From NCBI GenBank assembly GCA_009760885.1, contig CM019716.1, positions 9,432,438 through 9,496,437 on the forward strand: 64,000 nt of DNA, given 5' to 3'. The position numbers were made by a program, and so were the translations under genes. Within the stretch, counting starts at the first letter, position 1. Every line of letters starts with the position of its first letter. Source of the stretch: Achatina immaculata. Taxonomy: Eukaryota > Mollusca > Gastropoda > Stylommatophora > Achatinidae. Positions 23,022 through 32,119 of this stretch are shown here, one piece after another. The notes under the pieces were generated by a model. The model made no database searches. It was given only the letters and a program-made list of their open reading frames with translations, and had not been told where the DNA came from.

Positions 23022-24062
23022 CTATTTGGTTTTTTTCAGTCCAGCGCTTACTTTTGCTGCTGTGATTATGGCTGTGCTGTAAGAATTCCATAATTCATCT
23101 ATACCCATCTCCTCAACTTCACTGGGTGTTTTGGAATGATTGGCAAGTTCCTGATTGAAATTAAGGTTAGTATTTTCTTCATGTAGGCTGTGGCTGTTTA
23201 TCTTTCTGTGTACTGATTTCTTGTGTTGGCTTTTCAATTTTAGTTTTATTTTCCCTATGCACAGGTTGTGATCACTGTTGACATCTGCACCCCTATAAGC
23301 CCTTACATCCATGAGAGATGTTCTGTATTGCTTTCTAATACAAAGATGGTCTATCTGGTTTCTAGTTCTATCATCTGGAGATATCCACGTTGTTTTATGT
23401 ATCTCTTTGTGTGGGAATATTGTGCCTCCAATGAGCATGCCCTCTGTTAGACATACTTCAATTAATCTTTCTCCATTCTGATTAACCGTGTCAATTCCTT
23501 CTTTCCCCATCACTTTTTCAACGTCGGTATTATCCTTCCCTACCTTAGCATTGAAGTCCCCCATAACAATTAGGATGTCGTGTTTAGGGACTTTGTTGAT
23601 GATTTGTTGTAGTTGGTGATAGAAGTCGTCTTTCACATCATCATCTGCATCATTCGTGGGTGCATAACACTGTATTATTGTCATTCTTCCGTGTCGTAGG
23701 TTGTATCGTGCTCTTATTATACGACTGTTCACCGGTTCCCATTCTACAAGGCTCTTTGCAGCTACATTTGACATAATAATGCCCACTCCGTCCCGGATTT
23801 TACCGTCATTTCTGCCTGAATGTATTATTAACTTACCGTTTTCCGCCGATCTTTTACCTGCTTCTGGCCATCGCATTTCGCTGATGCCCAGTATGTCTAG
23901 ATGGTATCTCTCCATTTCTTTGATGACCTGAGTAGTTTTTGTTGGTGCTGCCATCGTTCTCACATTCCAGAATCCAATCCTTGTCACATGTTTGGGGCCG
24001 ACGAATGAGCTCTTCGGAGTTGGTATCCCTGATGCTCGGTTGGTTTCTCTGCGAGTTTCCAT
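23022..24062 (-). pseudogene. LINE AP-like endonuclease region
   Basis: A 346-codon open frame with the complete exonuclease/endonuclease/phosphatase fold signature: RIGFWNVRTM (Asn33), GISEMRWPEAG (Glu62), IQCYAPTND (Tyr133), VMGDFNAKVG (Asp169, Asn171), NQIDHL (Asp238) and NSDHNL (Asp264-His265). This domain nicks the target DNA in APE-type LINEs. The N-terminus METRRETNRASGIPTPKSSF starts just after a leader with several hairpins; this Met is the first in frame. The frame ends artificially at SAGLKKTK, because a seven-A run shifts it; removing one A would restore KKPNRKAW. The domain itself looks undamaged. Confidence 0.88.
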
Positions 24063-24238
24063 AACGATATCTTTTTTTTCCCATCTGGAGTTGCCTCTAG
24101 ATAGGTTCTAGGATAAGGTTGTTAGCCTTATGCCCAACTCCCGGTACAGGATGTGTGACAGATCAAGCGGAATTCCGCTGATTTCTGCATGCCGGCGAGA
24201 GCGTTTTAATCTTGCACGTCACGCCGGAAACAGAATTT
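24063..24238 (-). promoter_or_regulatory. LINE 5' leader with perfect 14-bp palindrome
   Basis: Holds agcggaattccgct, a perfect palindrome at 24166-24179, and a 6-bp stem ataagg/ccttat with a 7-nt loop. Both are conserved in the other copy (palindrome at 52611-52624). LINE leaders often contain an internal promoter or a self-cleaving ribozyme; I cannot show either here. Confidence 0.45.
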
Positions 24239-24353
24239 ATTATGGTCAAGACAAAAAATCCATCTATGAAGCAAAGCGTGAAATACAAAGAGGCAACCTT
24301 CATCTATGATCTGACAACTTTTCATCGCCGCTAGATAAGCAGACGACAAACAA

Positions 24354-24365
24354 GCCGCCATTTTG
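24354..24365. promoter_or_regulatory. YY1-like GCCGCCATTTTG
   Basis: Exact match to the GCCGCCATYTTG-type core that YY1 binds in many animal promoters and LINE leaders. It lies 37 bp before the ATG of the mariner-like frame. One motif alone is weak evidence. Confidence 0.25.
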
Positions 24366-24401
24366 TTGACCTAGTCAGAGGTGCATTGTCACGTAATCAG
24401 C

Positions 24402-24716
24402 ATGGAGCAAAAATCTAACATTAAATTCTGTTTAAAACTCGGAAAAAGTGCTGTTGAGACAGTTGCACTGATGCGACAAGTTTATTGGGATAATTGTTTA
24501 TCTCGTGCACAGGTATACAGGCGGTATTCAAGATTCAAAAGTGATGTGGAAACGATTACAAATGCATGTCATGCTAGTAAAAAAGACGAGCACAAAATTC
24601 CGCCCAGAGAGACGTTGTACCGCAGTCGTCACTCTCTTTTTTTCTCTTTCCGCGCTGGAGGAAGAAACACGGACGTGTCGTGGCGTGCGGGAGTAAAACG
24701 CGGGTCTTGTCTGTAA
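24402..24716 (+). pseudogene. Mariner/GVQW3-like transposase, N-terminal HTH fragment
   Basis: Starts MEQKSNIKFCLKLGKSAVET and continues LMRQVYWDNCLSRAQVYRRY then SRFKS. This is the first helix-turn-helix module of mariner-type transposases and of GVQW3-like proteins derived from them. After about 48 residues the similarity stops: the usual second HTH, the linker and the DDD/E catalytic core are missing and the frame continues in unrelated sequence to a stop. It is either a truncated transposon relic or a first exon of a derived gene; I saw no convincing donor to support the latter. I chose ATG 24402 over the upstream in-frame codons because family members begin MEQ or similar. Confidence 0.65.
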
Positions 24717-25330
24717 GGGGGTCTAGTTGTAAAATGGGATGGAAAACAGTATTTCCATTTACTTCCGTATACGTAATATGTGTCAAAGTGTAGCTAAATG
24801 AATGAAAATTTCAGAAATGCAGAGTTTTTTAGGAAAAAAGAAGTAATGTGATGTTTTTAGACACTGATTGTGGCCAGCTCACCATCGGCGAGGTCTAGAT
24901 TCGCGCTTCTTACCCCTACTTACCATCTGAGATGTGTAGATCTACTTGTCGATCTCGTATTCTGATTCTATGTTGCATTCTCGCTGAATGAATGTCTGAA
25001 CTAACCTCCTAACTACTTCTCCAGTCGTCTAAATATGTCTAGATCTAGGTAGAAAACATTCAAGAGCAGCGGGGTGGCCATAGGCTATGCCCATACCCCT
25101 ATCTACATTGTCAAAAATTGAAAAATGTCCATGCTTCTCGTCCTTTTCCTCGCTCGGCATCGCTCGTAACTAGGCACGCATTCGCCATTTTGAAAGTGTC
25201 ACCGGAATCGCGGACGAAATATGTACAATGTAAATGTTACACCGCTTGTTTTAATGAAACAAACAATTGTCAGGATCCTGACCACACGGTCGCAACGGGA
25301 AAACCGGAAGTGTCAGTATCCTGATCGCAA
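24717..25330. other. CpG-containing unique region, possible promoter
   Basis: The only sizeable stretch of relatively CpG-rich unique DNA in the left half. It holds CGCCATTTTG (25183-25192) and ACCGGAAGTG (25303-25312), which are good YY1-like and ETS-like cores. A 68-codon plus-strand open frame (25118-25324) has no recognisable domain. It could be the promoter of the downstream host gene, but no first exon is demonstrable. Confidence 0.3.
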
Positions 25331-25333
25331 GCT

Positions 25334-25860
25334 CGGGAAGAGTTCATACACAGACTTGTCACATATTTTCTAAGTTCATACACAGACTTGTCACATATTT
25401 TCTAAGTTCATACACAGACTTGTCACATATTTTCTAAGTTCATACACAGACTTGTCACATATTTTCTAAGTTCATACACAGACTTGTCACATATTTTCTA
25501 AGTTCATACACAGACTTGTCACATATTTTCTAAGTTCATACACAGACTTGTCACATATTTTCTAAGTTCATACACAGACTTGTCACATATTTTCTAAGTT
25601 CATACACAGACTTTTCAAATATTTTCTACTTTCATGCATTAACTTGTCAAATATTTTCTATTTTCATGCATTAATTTGTCAAATATTTTCTACATTCATA
25701 CATTAACTTGTCAAATATCTTCTACTTTCGTGCATTAACTTGTTAAATATTTTCTACAGTTATACAATAACTTGTCAAATATTTTCTACATTCATGCATT
25801 AACTTGTCAAATATTTTCTACATTCATACATTAACTTGTCAAGTATTTTCTACGTTCCTA
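25334..25860. repeat. 32-bp minisatellite, exact then degenerate
   Basis: About nine near-perfect units of gttcatacacagacttgtca + catattttctaa (to 25615), then eight diverged units with cattcatgcattaacttgtc. The gradient from identical to diverged shows recent expansion at the left end only. Confidence 0.95.
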
Positions 25861-26594
25861 CATTAACTTGTCAAGTATCTTCTATGTTCCTACATCAAGT
25901 ATCTTCTATGTTCCTACATCAAGTATCTTCTATGTTCCTACATCAAGTATCTTCTATGTTCCTACATCAAGTATCTTGTTCCTACATCAAGTATCTTCTA
26001 TGTTCCTACATCAAGTATCTTCTATGTTCCTACATCAAGTATCTTCTATGTTCCTACATCAAGTATTTTCTATGTTCCTACATCAAGTATTTTCTATGTT
26101 CCTACATCAAGTATCTTCTATGTTCCTACATCAAGTATCTTCTATGTTCCTACATCAAGTATCTTGTTCCTACATCAAGTATTTTCTATGTTCCTACATC
26201 AAGTATCTTCTATGTTCCTACATCAAGTATCTTCTATGTTCCTACATCAAGTATCTTGTTCCTACATCAAGTATTTTCTATGTTCCTACATCAAGTATCT
26301 TCTATGTTCCTACATCAAGTATCTTCTATGTTCCTACATCAAGTATCTTCTATGTTCCTACATCAAGTATCTTGTTCCTACATCAAGTATCTTCTATGTT
26401 CCTACATCAAGTATCTTCTATGTTCCTACATCAAGTATCTTCTATGTTCCTACATCAAGTATCTTCTATGTTCCTACATCAAGTATCTTCTATGTTCCTA
26501 CATCAAGTATCTTCTATGTTCCTACATCAAGTATTTTCTATGTTCCTACATCAAGTATCTTCTATGTTCCTACATCAAGTATCTTCTATGTTCC
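25861..26594. repeat. 24-bp minisatellite, about 31 copies
   Basis: Unit tgttcctacatcaagtatct + tcta, with some 20-bp units lacking the last four bases. It grows out of the degenerate 32-bp array (cttgtcaagtatcttctatg). In one frame the array stays open into the following candidate exon as FLHQVSSM/SSIFYVPT repeats. Confidence 0.96.
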
Positions 26595-26650
26595 TGTACT
26601 GATCCTAAACAACCTGTGCTGTGCCCACTCCCTCTGGGAGCTCCTTCTAG

Positions 26651-26707
26651 ATTTAATGACGGAAAAATGTCAGATCCGAGCAAATGAGGCAAATGTTAGT
26701 GAGTCAC
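26651..26707 (+). CDS. Candidate internal exon of the host gene (uncertain)
   Basis: A pyrimidine-rich run ending ctccttctag precedes the segment, and gtaagtaagc, a strong donor, follows at 26708. The only open frame reads LMTEKCQIRANEANVSES, with one leftover base. That phase fits the exon at 34150 directly (giving His-Pro-Glu-Phe) but not the candidate exon at 33912. The open frame also extends upstream (LCCAHSLWELLLDLM) into the 24-bp array, so the exon may be longer. I am not sure that it is used. Confidence 0.35.
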
Positions 26708-27193
26708 GTAAGTAAGCAGGATGTATTTAGAACAGTCCCTGCAACTGGTGGTTACTTTCACATTTATAACGCGTGAGCACTTTGTGAGAGTTTATCAAAG
26801 CAACAAGTGGTGCATTTATTCTGAGTTATTTTGTGGCCTATAGAACATTTCAGATACGCTTGGAGCAAACGGCCGCTGGCGTCTATCATCAAAATGAAGC
26901 ATCACATACGCTTGGCAGTGATATTTTTCTTCACATTTCAGGAACGTGTTCTATGTGGTAATATATGGTGTCTTTTCTCTTCCATTTCTGTAGCCCTCTA
27001 GATAGGGCTGTGTAAGGAGTTATTTATGCTTTCCCTCCATCCATCTCTTCCGCGTGGACAGCCTCTTCTTCTGTTTTCTTAAGTTGCCAGTGTAGTATTT
27101 CCTGTGCTAGGCTCTGTTCGTAGTCAGTTTACCTGGCCAAAACATTTTAACTTGCTGGTAGTCATGTAATATGAGCAAACCATTTTAACTTGC
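26708..27193. other. Unique intronic sequence
   Basis: No repeats except two copies of aaccattttaacttgctg near the right end, one of which is the target into which the LINE inserted. No exon is seen. Confidence 0.5.
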
Positions 27194-28023
27194 TGTATTA
27201 TTGATCCGTTACAACCTTAACAACTTAAGATATGCAGATGACACAGTTCTGATTGCTAAAAGTGATGGGGAGCTACATGCTCTTCTGGACGTCGTGGTTC
27301 ATGAAAGTAAAAGTAAAGGTCTCAGCCTGAATAAAAAGAAGACTGAAGTGATGGTCATCTCAAAGAAAATAATACCACCAAAATGTAGCATTACCATCGA
27401 TGGCACAGAACTGAAACAAGTTGATAGATTCAAGTACTTAGGAACAATTATAACAACTGGTGGGAAATGTCATAACGAAAAAAAAAGCAGACGTGCTCAT
27501 GCCAAGTCAGCATTCCAGACAATGAGAAACATCTTGTGCAACAGATCCATATCAATGGAAACAAGATTCCCAGTACTTAAATGTTACATCGAGCCAATTT
27601 TGTTTTATGGATGTGAAGCATGGTCCATTAATAAGAGAGTACAGCGAGAAGTGGATGCCATGGAAATGTGGTTCATAAGAAGGATGTTGAAGGTGCCATG
27701 GACAGCTAAGAAAACCAACAAAGAAGCCTTAAGAGAGGCTGGAGTTAAAAGGCAAATCACGACAAAGATCAAAGGCAGACAAACGAGATTTGTAGGACAT
27801 TTTCTGAGAAGAGGAAAATTGGAACACATTATGGCAACCGGAAAAAATGAGGGAAGAAGAGACAGAGGAAGACAGAGAGAGAAGTTACTGGATAGGCTGT
27901 CAGTGTGGCTAGGAAGAAAGTCACCGGTGGATCTCATGATCAGGTCTAAAGACAGGGAATTGTGGAGAGAAGTGATCGCCTACGCTACGCCGCAAGGTAC
28001 TTGATTGATTGATTGTATTATTG
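27194..28023 (+). mobile_element. 5'-truncated LINE with 10-bp target duplication
   Basis: Flanked by tgtattattg at 27194-27203 and 28014-28023, a perfect 10-bp target-site duplication. The insert has a 3' tail of four TTGA-type repeats (28001-28013) and begins abruptly inside the reverse transcriptase, the usual result of incomplete target-primed reverse transcription. It landed in sequence carrying aaccattttaacttgctg on both sides. Confidence 0.88.
27204..28004 (+). pseudogene. LINE reverse transcriptase C-terminal fragment
   Basis: Open for about 266 codons: NLNNLRYADDTVLIAKS holds the YADD catalytic box right at the truncation. It is followed by GLSLNKKKTEVMVISKK, FKYLGTIITTGGKCHNE, LFYGCEAW, EMWFIRRMLKVPWT and the tail RFVGHFLRRGKLEHI with DRELWREVIAYA. 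This matches the thumb and C-terminal part of APE-type LINE proteins abundant in invertebrates; it differs clearly from the LINE at 21078. It lacks the polymerase fingers and the endonuclease, so it cannot work. No stop or frameshift is present, so it is young. Confidence 0.88.
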
Positions 28024-28093
28024 GTGGTAATCATGTCATGTGGCCAAACCATTTAACTTGCTGAAAAGGAATCTCGTCATCAACAACAGTTGT

Positions 28094-28160
28094 CAAGTGT
28101 GGACTTGTGTCAAGTGTGGACTTGTGTCAAGTCTGGACTTGTGTCAAGTGTGGACTTGTA
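28094..28160. repeat. 17-bp repeat, 4 copies
   Basis: tgtcaagtgtggactt repeated with one variant (gtctgg). Confidence 0.9.
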
Positions 28161-28255
28161 AGACTTGTAGAGAGTACAGATTTGTTGTGTGTGAATATGG
28201 TTTAATGCTGACGTTGCTCCGGATTGTTAGCTATGCTGAGGGGATTATGCCACAA

Positions 28256-28835
28256 ACAAGAAGGCAGATCGGCAGATGGCAGAACAGGAAGAAGGCAGAT
28301 CAACAGATGGCAGAACAGGAAGAAGGCAGATCAACAGATGGCAGAACAGAAAGAAGGCAGATCGGCAGATGGCAGAACAGAAAGAAGGCAGATCGGCAGA
28401 TGACAGAACAGAAAGAAGGCAGATCGGCAGATGGCAGAACAGAAAGAAGGCAGATCGGCAGATGACAGAACAGAAAGAAGGCAGATCGGCAGATGACAGA
28501 ACAGAAAGAAGGCAGATCAACAGATGGCAGAACAGGAAGAAGGCAGATCAACAGATGACAGAACAAGAAGAAAGTAGGTGTAGATCAACAGCTGGTAGAA
28601 CAGGAAGAAGATAGATCATCAGATGGCAGAACAGGAAGAAGGTAGATCAACAGATGGTAGAACAGGAAGACGGTATATCAAAAGATGGTAGAACAGGGAG
28701 AAAGTAGATCAACAGATGGTAGAACAGTAAGAGGGTAGATCATCAGATGGTAGAACATGAAGAAGGTAGATCATCAGATGGTAGAACATGAAGAAGATAG
28801 GTCATCAGGTGGCAGAACATGAAGAAGATAGATCA
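28256..28835. repeat. 30-bp minisatellite, about 19 copies
   Basis: Unit aagaaggcagatcggcagat + ggcagaacag. Near-identical in the left half, diverging to the right (tagatcatcagatggtagaa). The period of 30 keeps both strands open as 10-residue repeats (RRQIGRWQNR; reverse, SVICRSAFFL). No gene is inferred. Confidence 0.96.
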
Positions 28836-28849
28836 TAGATCCTTGTCAT

Positions 28850-29035
28850 GAAGGTAGGGTTCTCTGCTTAAGTCATGGATCACTCCAGAGTCACCTCTGC
28901 TTAAGTCATGGATCACTCCAGAGTCATCTCTGCTTAAGTCATTGATCACTCCAAATTCACCTCTGCTTAAGTCATTGATCACACCAGAGTCGCTCCTGCT
29001 TAAGTCTTGGATCACTCCCGAGTCAGTCCTGCTTG
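28850..29035. repeat. 33-bp minisatellite, about 5.5 copies
   Basis: Unit ctctgcttaagtcatggatc + actccagagtcac. The reverse strand gives an 11-residue repeat (IHDLSRGDSGV). Confidence 0.94.
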
Positions 29036-29264
29036 ATCATCATACATTCGCCTCGAGCAGAAAGCACATTGTGGTATCACTGGCCAGGCACGAATCACTT
29101 CACCTAAGTATAACTGTGAAAATACAAACAAACGTATAAGTTACGCATATTAATCATGACATTTTGTAAGGTGTAACAAACTGACAAATGAACCCTCAGT
29201 GTGTACAAGCTTGTTGTCAACCTCTTAGTCACGAGTCCTGTACAAGAAATAATGTTATAGAAAC
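29036..29264. other. Unique spacer
   Basis: Nothing recognised. Confidence 0.5.
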
Positions 29265-30770
29265 TAAAAGGCTGAGACACAACAAACTGACAGGCTGAGA
29301 CACCAGAAACTGAGAGACTGAGACACCAGAAACTGAGAGACTGAGACACCAGAAACTGAGAGACTGAGACACCAGAAACTGAGAGACTGAGACACCAGAA
29401 ACTGACAGGCTGAGACACCAGAAACAGAGACTGAGACACCAGAAACTGAGAGACTGAGACACAACAAACTGACAGGCTGAGACACCAGAAACTGAGAGAC
29501 TGAGACACCAGAAACTGACAGGCTGAGACACCAGAAACTGAGAGGGTGAGACACTAGAAACTGAGAGGGTGAGACACCAGAAACTGAGAGACTGAGACAC
29601 CAGAAACTGAGAGGGTGAGACACTAGAAACTAAAAGGGTGAGACACTAGAAACTGAGAGATTGAGACACTAGAAACTGAGAGGTGAGACACTAGAAACTG
29701 AGAGGGTGAGACACTAGAAACTGAGAGACTGAGACACTAGAAGCTGAGAGGGTGAGACACTAGAAACTGAGAGACTGAGACATCAGAAATTGAGAGACTA
29801 AGACACCAGAAACTGACAGACTGAGACACTAGAAACTGAGAGAATGAGACAACAGAAACTGAGAGGGTGAGACACCAGAAACTGATAGACTGATACACCA
29901 GAAACTGAGAGACTGAGACACCAGAAACTGAGAAGATGAGACACCAGAAACTGAGAGGGTGAGACATTAGTAACTGAGAGACTGAGACACCAGAAACTGA
30001 GAGGGTGATACACTAGTAACTGAGAGACTGAGACGCCAGAAACTGAGAGGGTGAGACACCAGAAACTGAGAAGATGAGACACTAGAAACTGAGAGGGTGA
30101 GACACCAGAAACTGAGAGGATGAGACACTAGAAACTGAGACACTAGAAAGTGAGAGGGTGAAACACTAGAAACTGGTAGACTGAGACACTAGAAACTGAG
30201 AGATGATGAGACACTAGAAACTGAGAGGGTGAGACACTAGAAACTGGGAGACTGAGACACTAGAAACTGGTAGACTGAGACACTAGAAACTGGGAGACTG
30301 AGACACTAGAAACTAGGAGATCGAGACAATAGAAACTGAGAGGGTGAGACACTAGGAACTGAGAGGGTGAGACACTAGAAACTGAGAGGATGAGACACCA
30401 GAAACTGAAAGGCTGAGACACAAGAAACTGAGAGACTTGAGACACCAGAAACTGACAGGATGAGACACTAGAATCTGAGAGGTGAGACATTAGAAGCTGG
30501 AAGACTGAGACACTAGAAATTGGGAGACTGAGACACTAGAAATTGGGAGACTGAGACACTAGAAACTGAGAGGGTGAGACACTAGAAACAGAGGGTGAGA
30601 CACTAGAAACTGAGAGGGTGAGACACTAGAAACTGGGAGACTGAGACACTAGAAACTGAGAGACTGAGACACTAGAAACTGAGAGACTGAGACACTAGAA
30701 ACTGAGAGACTGAGACACTAGAAACTGAGAGACTGAGACACTAGAAACTGAGAGACTGAGACGCCAGACT
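29265..30770. repeat. 23-bp minisatellite, about 65 copies
   Basis: Unit gagactgagacaccagaaac + tga, purine-rich on the plus strand. The left third has ccaga, the right two thirds ctaga; gagggtgag and gagactgag alternate. Copies with 1-3 bp changes create local frame resets. Confidence 0.97.
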
Positions 30771-31035
30771 AGAAGGAGGTACGTTTGAGTTATGATATGA
30801 CGCAATGCCTGCTACCGGGCCACCGGGGGAGGGGGGGGTTAAAATCCAGATATTAGAAGATAAGAATTGTTTTCATCTTATTTAAATGAAACGGAAAAGA
30901 AATAGAGGAAGTGTGAGCAGTCTGGGATTAAGGTACAGAATGTGTAGGCAGACTATTAGAATCTGCGCTGCTCACGAAAGACCCCAGTAGGTCAGGTCAG
31001 AAATCTGTCTATTAACAAGTACGCTCCGGCATAAG
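30771..31035. other. Unique spacer
   Basis: Contains a G-run (30824-30838) and no coding signal. Confidence 0.5.
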
Positions 31036-31485
31036 CATTTGATCTGTCGGGTGTGTGTTGTAGATCATTTGATCTGTCGGGTGTGTGTTGTAGATCATTT
31101 GATCTGTCGGGTGTGTGTTGTAGATCATTTGATCTGTCGGGTGTGTGTTGTAGATCATTTGATTTGTCGGGTGTATGTTGTAGATCATTTGATCTGTCGG
31201 GTGTGTGTTGTAGATCATTTGATTTGTCGGGTGTATGTTGTAGATCATTTGATCTGTCGGGTGTGTGTTGTAGATCATTTGATCTGTCGGGTGTGTGTTG
31301 TAGATCATTTGATCTGCCGGGTGTATGTTGTAGATCATTTGATCTGTCGGGTGTGTTTTGTAGATCATTTGATGTGTCGGGTGTGTGTTGTAGATCATTT
31401 GATTTGTCGGGTGTGTTTTGTAGATCATTTGATTTGTCGGGTGTGTGTTGTAGATCATTTGATTTGTCGGGTGTATGTTGTAGAG
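31036..31485. repeat. 30-bp minisatellite, 15 copies
   Basis: Unit gatcatttgatctgtcgggt + gtgtgttgta. Copies are almost perfect, and variants (gatttg, gtatg) recur at intervals. Both strands are open; the plus strand gives VVDHLICRVC repeats. These are repeat-driven frames. Confidence 0.97.
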
Positions 31486-31575
31486 AGTGAGACCAGGCCA
31501 CTGTTACGTGCTTCTGGACTGGACTCGTTCTTAAGTCTCACCTCCCCCACCCCCTGTTTACTAGTATAAAAAGAA

Positions 31576-31743
31576 ATAATAACTGTACGGAACCGAGACC
31601 CAGCTTACCAGCTGGACTTCAGATCGTGTGAGTTCTCCTCTATAAATCCTGCAGTTCTTAAAATAAGTAATCTTCAGGATATTCTATCAAATTTATTGGT
31701 AACTTTGAAAGATATAGCAACCATCACTGCCCTGTTACAGTAG
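31576..31743 (+). other. Orphan coding-like open segment
   Basis: After a possible acceptor (gcttaccag at 31613) the plus strand reads LDFRSCEFSSINPAVLKISN and then a helical LQDILSNLLVTLKDIATITA run to a TAG stop. There is no donor at its end, though gtgagt occurs inside (31629). It could be a lost exon of the host gene or chance; 43 open codons in AT-rich DNA is not significant by itself. Confidence 0.2.
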
Positions 31744-31865
31744 TTGCATTCGAAAGAAGTTTTAGGAAATAAATGCAGCAACTTTGATATAAAAATTACA
31801 TTTGGTCTTTCCTTTATCTGCGAGCTTTAAACATTTAAGTATAAAAGTGCTTTCCATACGAGGGG

Positions 31866-32115
31866 AGAGTATGGTGCCCTCAGGTAAGCAATGAGTTTAG
31901 GAGTGTTCTTTGCCCTCAGGTAAGCAATGAGTCTAGGAGTGTTCTTTGCCCTCAGGTAAGCAATGAGTCTAGGAGTGTTCTTTGCCCTCAGGTAAGCAAT
32001 GAGTCTAGGAGTGTTCTTTGCCCTCAGGTAAGCAATGAGTCTAGGAGTGTTCTTTGCCCTCAGATAAGCAATGAGTCTAGGAGTGTTCTTTGCCCTCAGG
32101 TAAGCATGACTCTGG
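31866..32115 (+). repeat. 36-bp array of recursive-splice-like units (7 copies)
   Basis: Each unit contains tgttctttgccctcag directly joined to gtaagcaatgag. A strong pyrimidine tract plus CAG is thus followed at once by a strong donor. AG|GT junctions fall at 31883, 31919, 31955, 31991, 32027 and 32099; the unit at 32063 has AG|AT. The orientation is that of the host gene, in an intron upstream of the exon at 34150. This is the known layout of a zero-length exon or ratchet point, here in tandem. Function is inference. Confidence 0.8.
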
Positions 32116-32119
32116 GAGT

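Larger units (their letters stand above)
21046..24238 (-). mobile_element. Near full-length APE-type LINE (3.2 kb)
   Basis: The whole element is present on the minus strand: a leader of about 170 bp (24238-24063), one long reading frame with endonuclease then reverse transcriptase, a very short 3' UTR and a short-repeat tail (ataag repeated, 21046-21062). A compact single ORF with a tiny 3' UTR and microsatellite tail fits RTE-like elements, though a CR1/Jockey-group assignment cannot be excluded by eye. Four lesions break it: an extra A in a homopolymer at about 23032, TGG-to-TGA at 22685, a one-base shift at about 22390, and TGG-to-TGA at about 21990. Few substitutions otherwise disturb the frame, so insertion was fairly recent. 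The shortened relative at 52540-53165 shares both ends. Confidence 0.88.

Noticed and set aside
25334..26594. CRISPR-like regular repeats
   Set aside because: The units are directly adjacent with no unique spacers, in a eukaryotic setting; this is an ordinary minisatellite.
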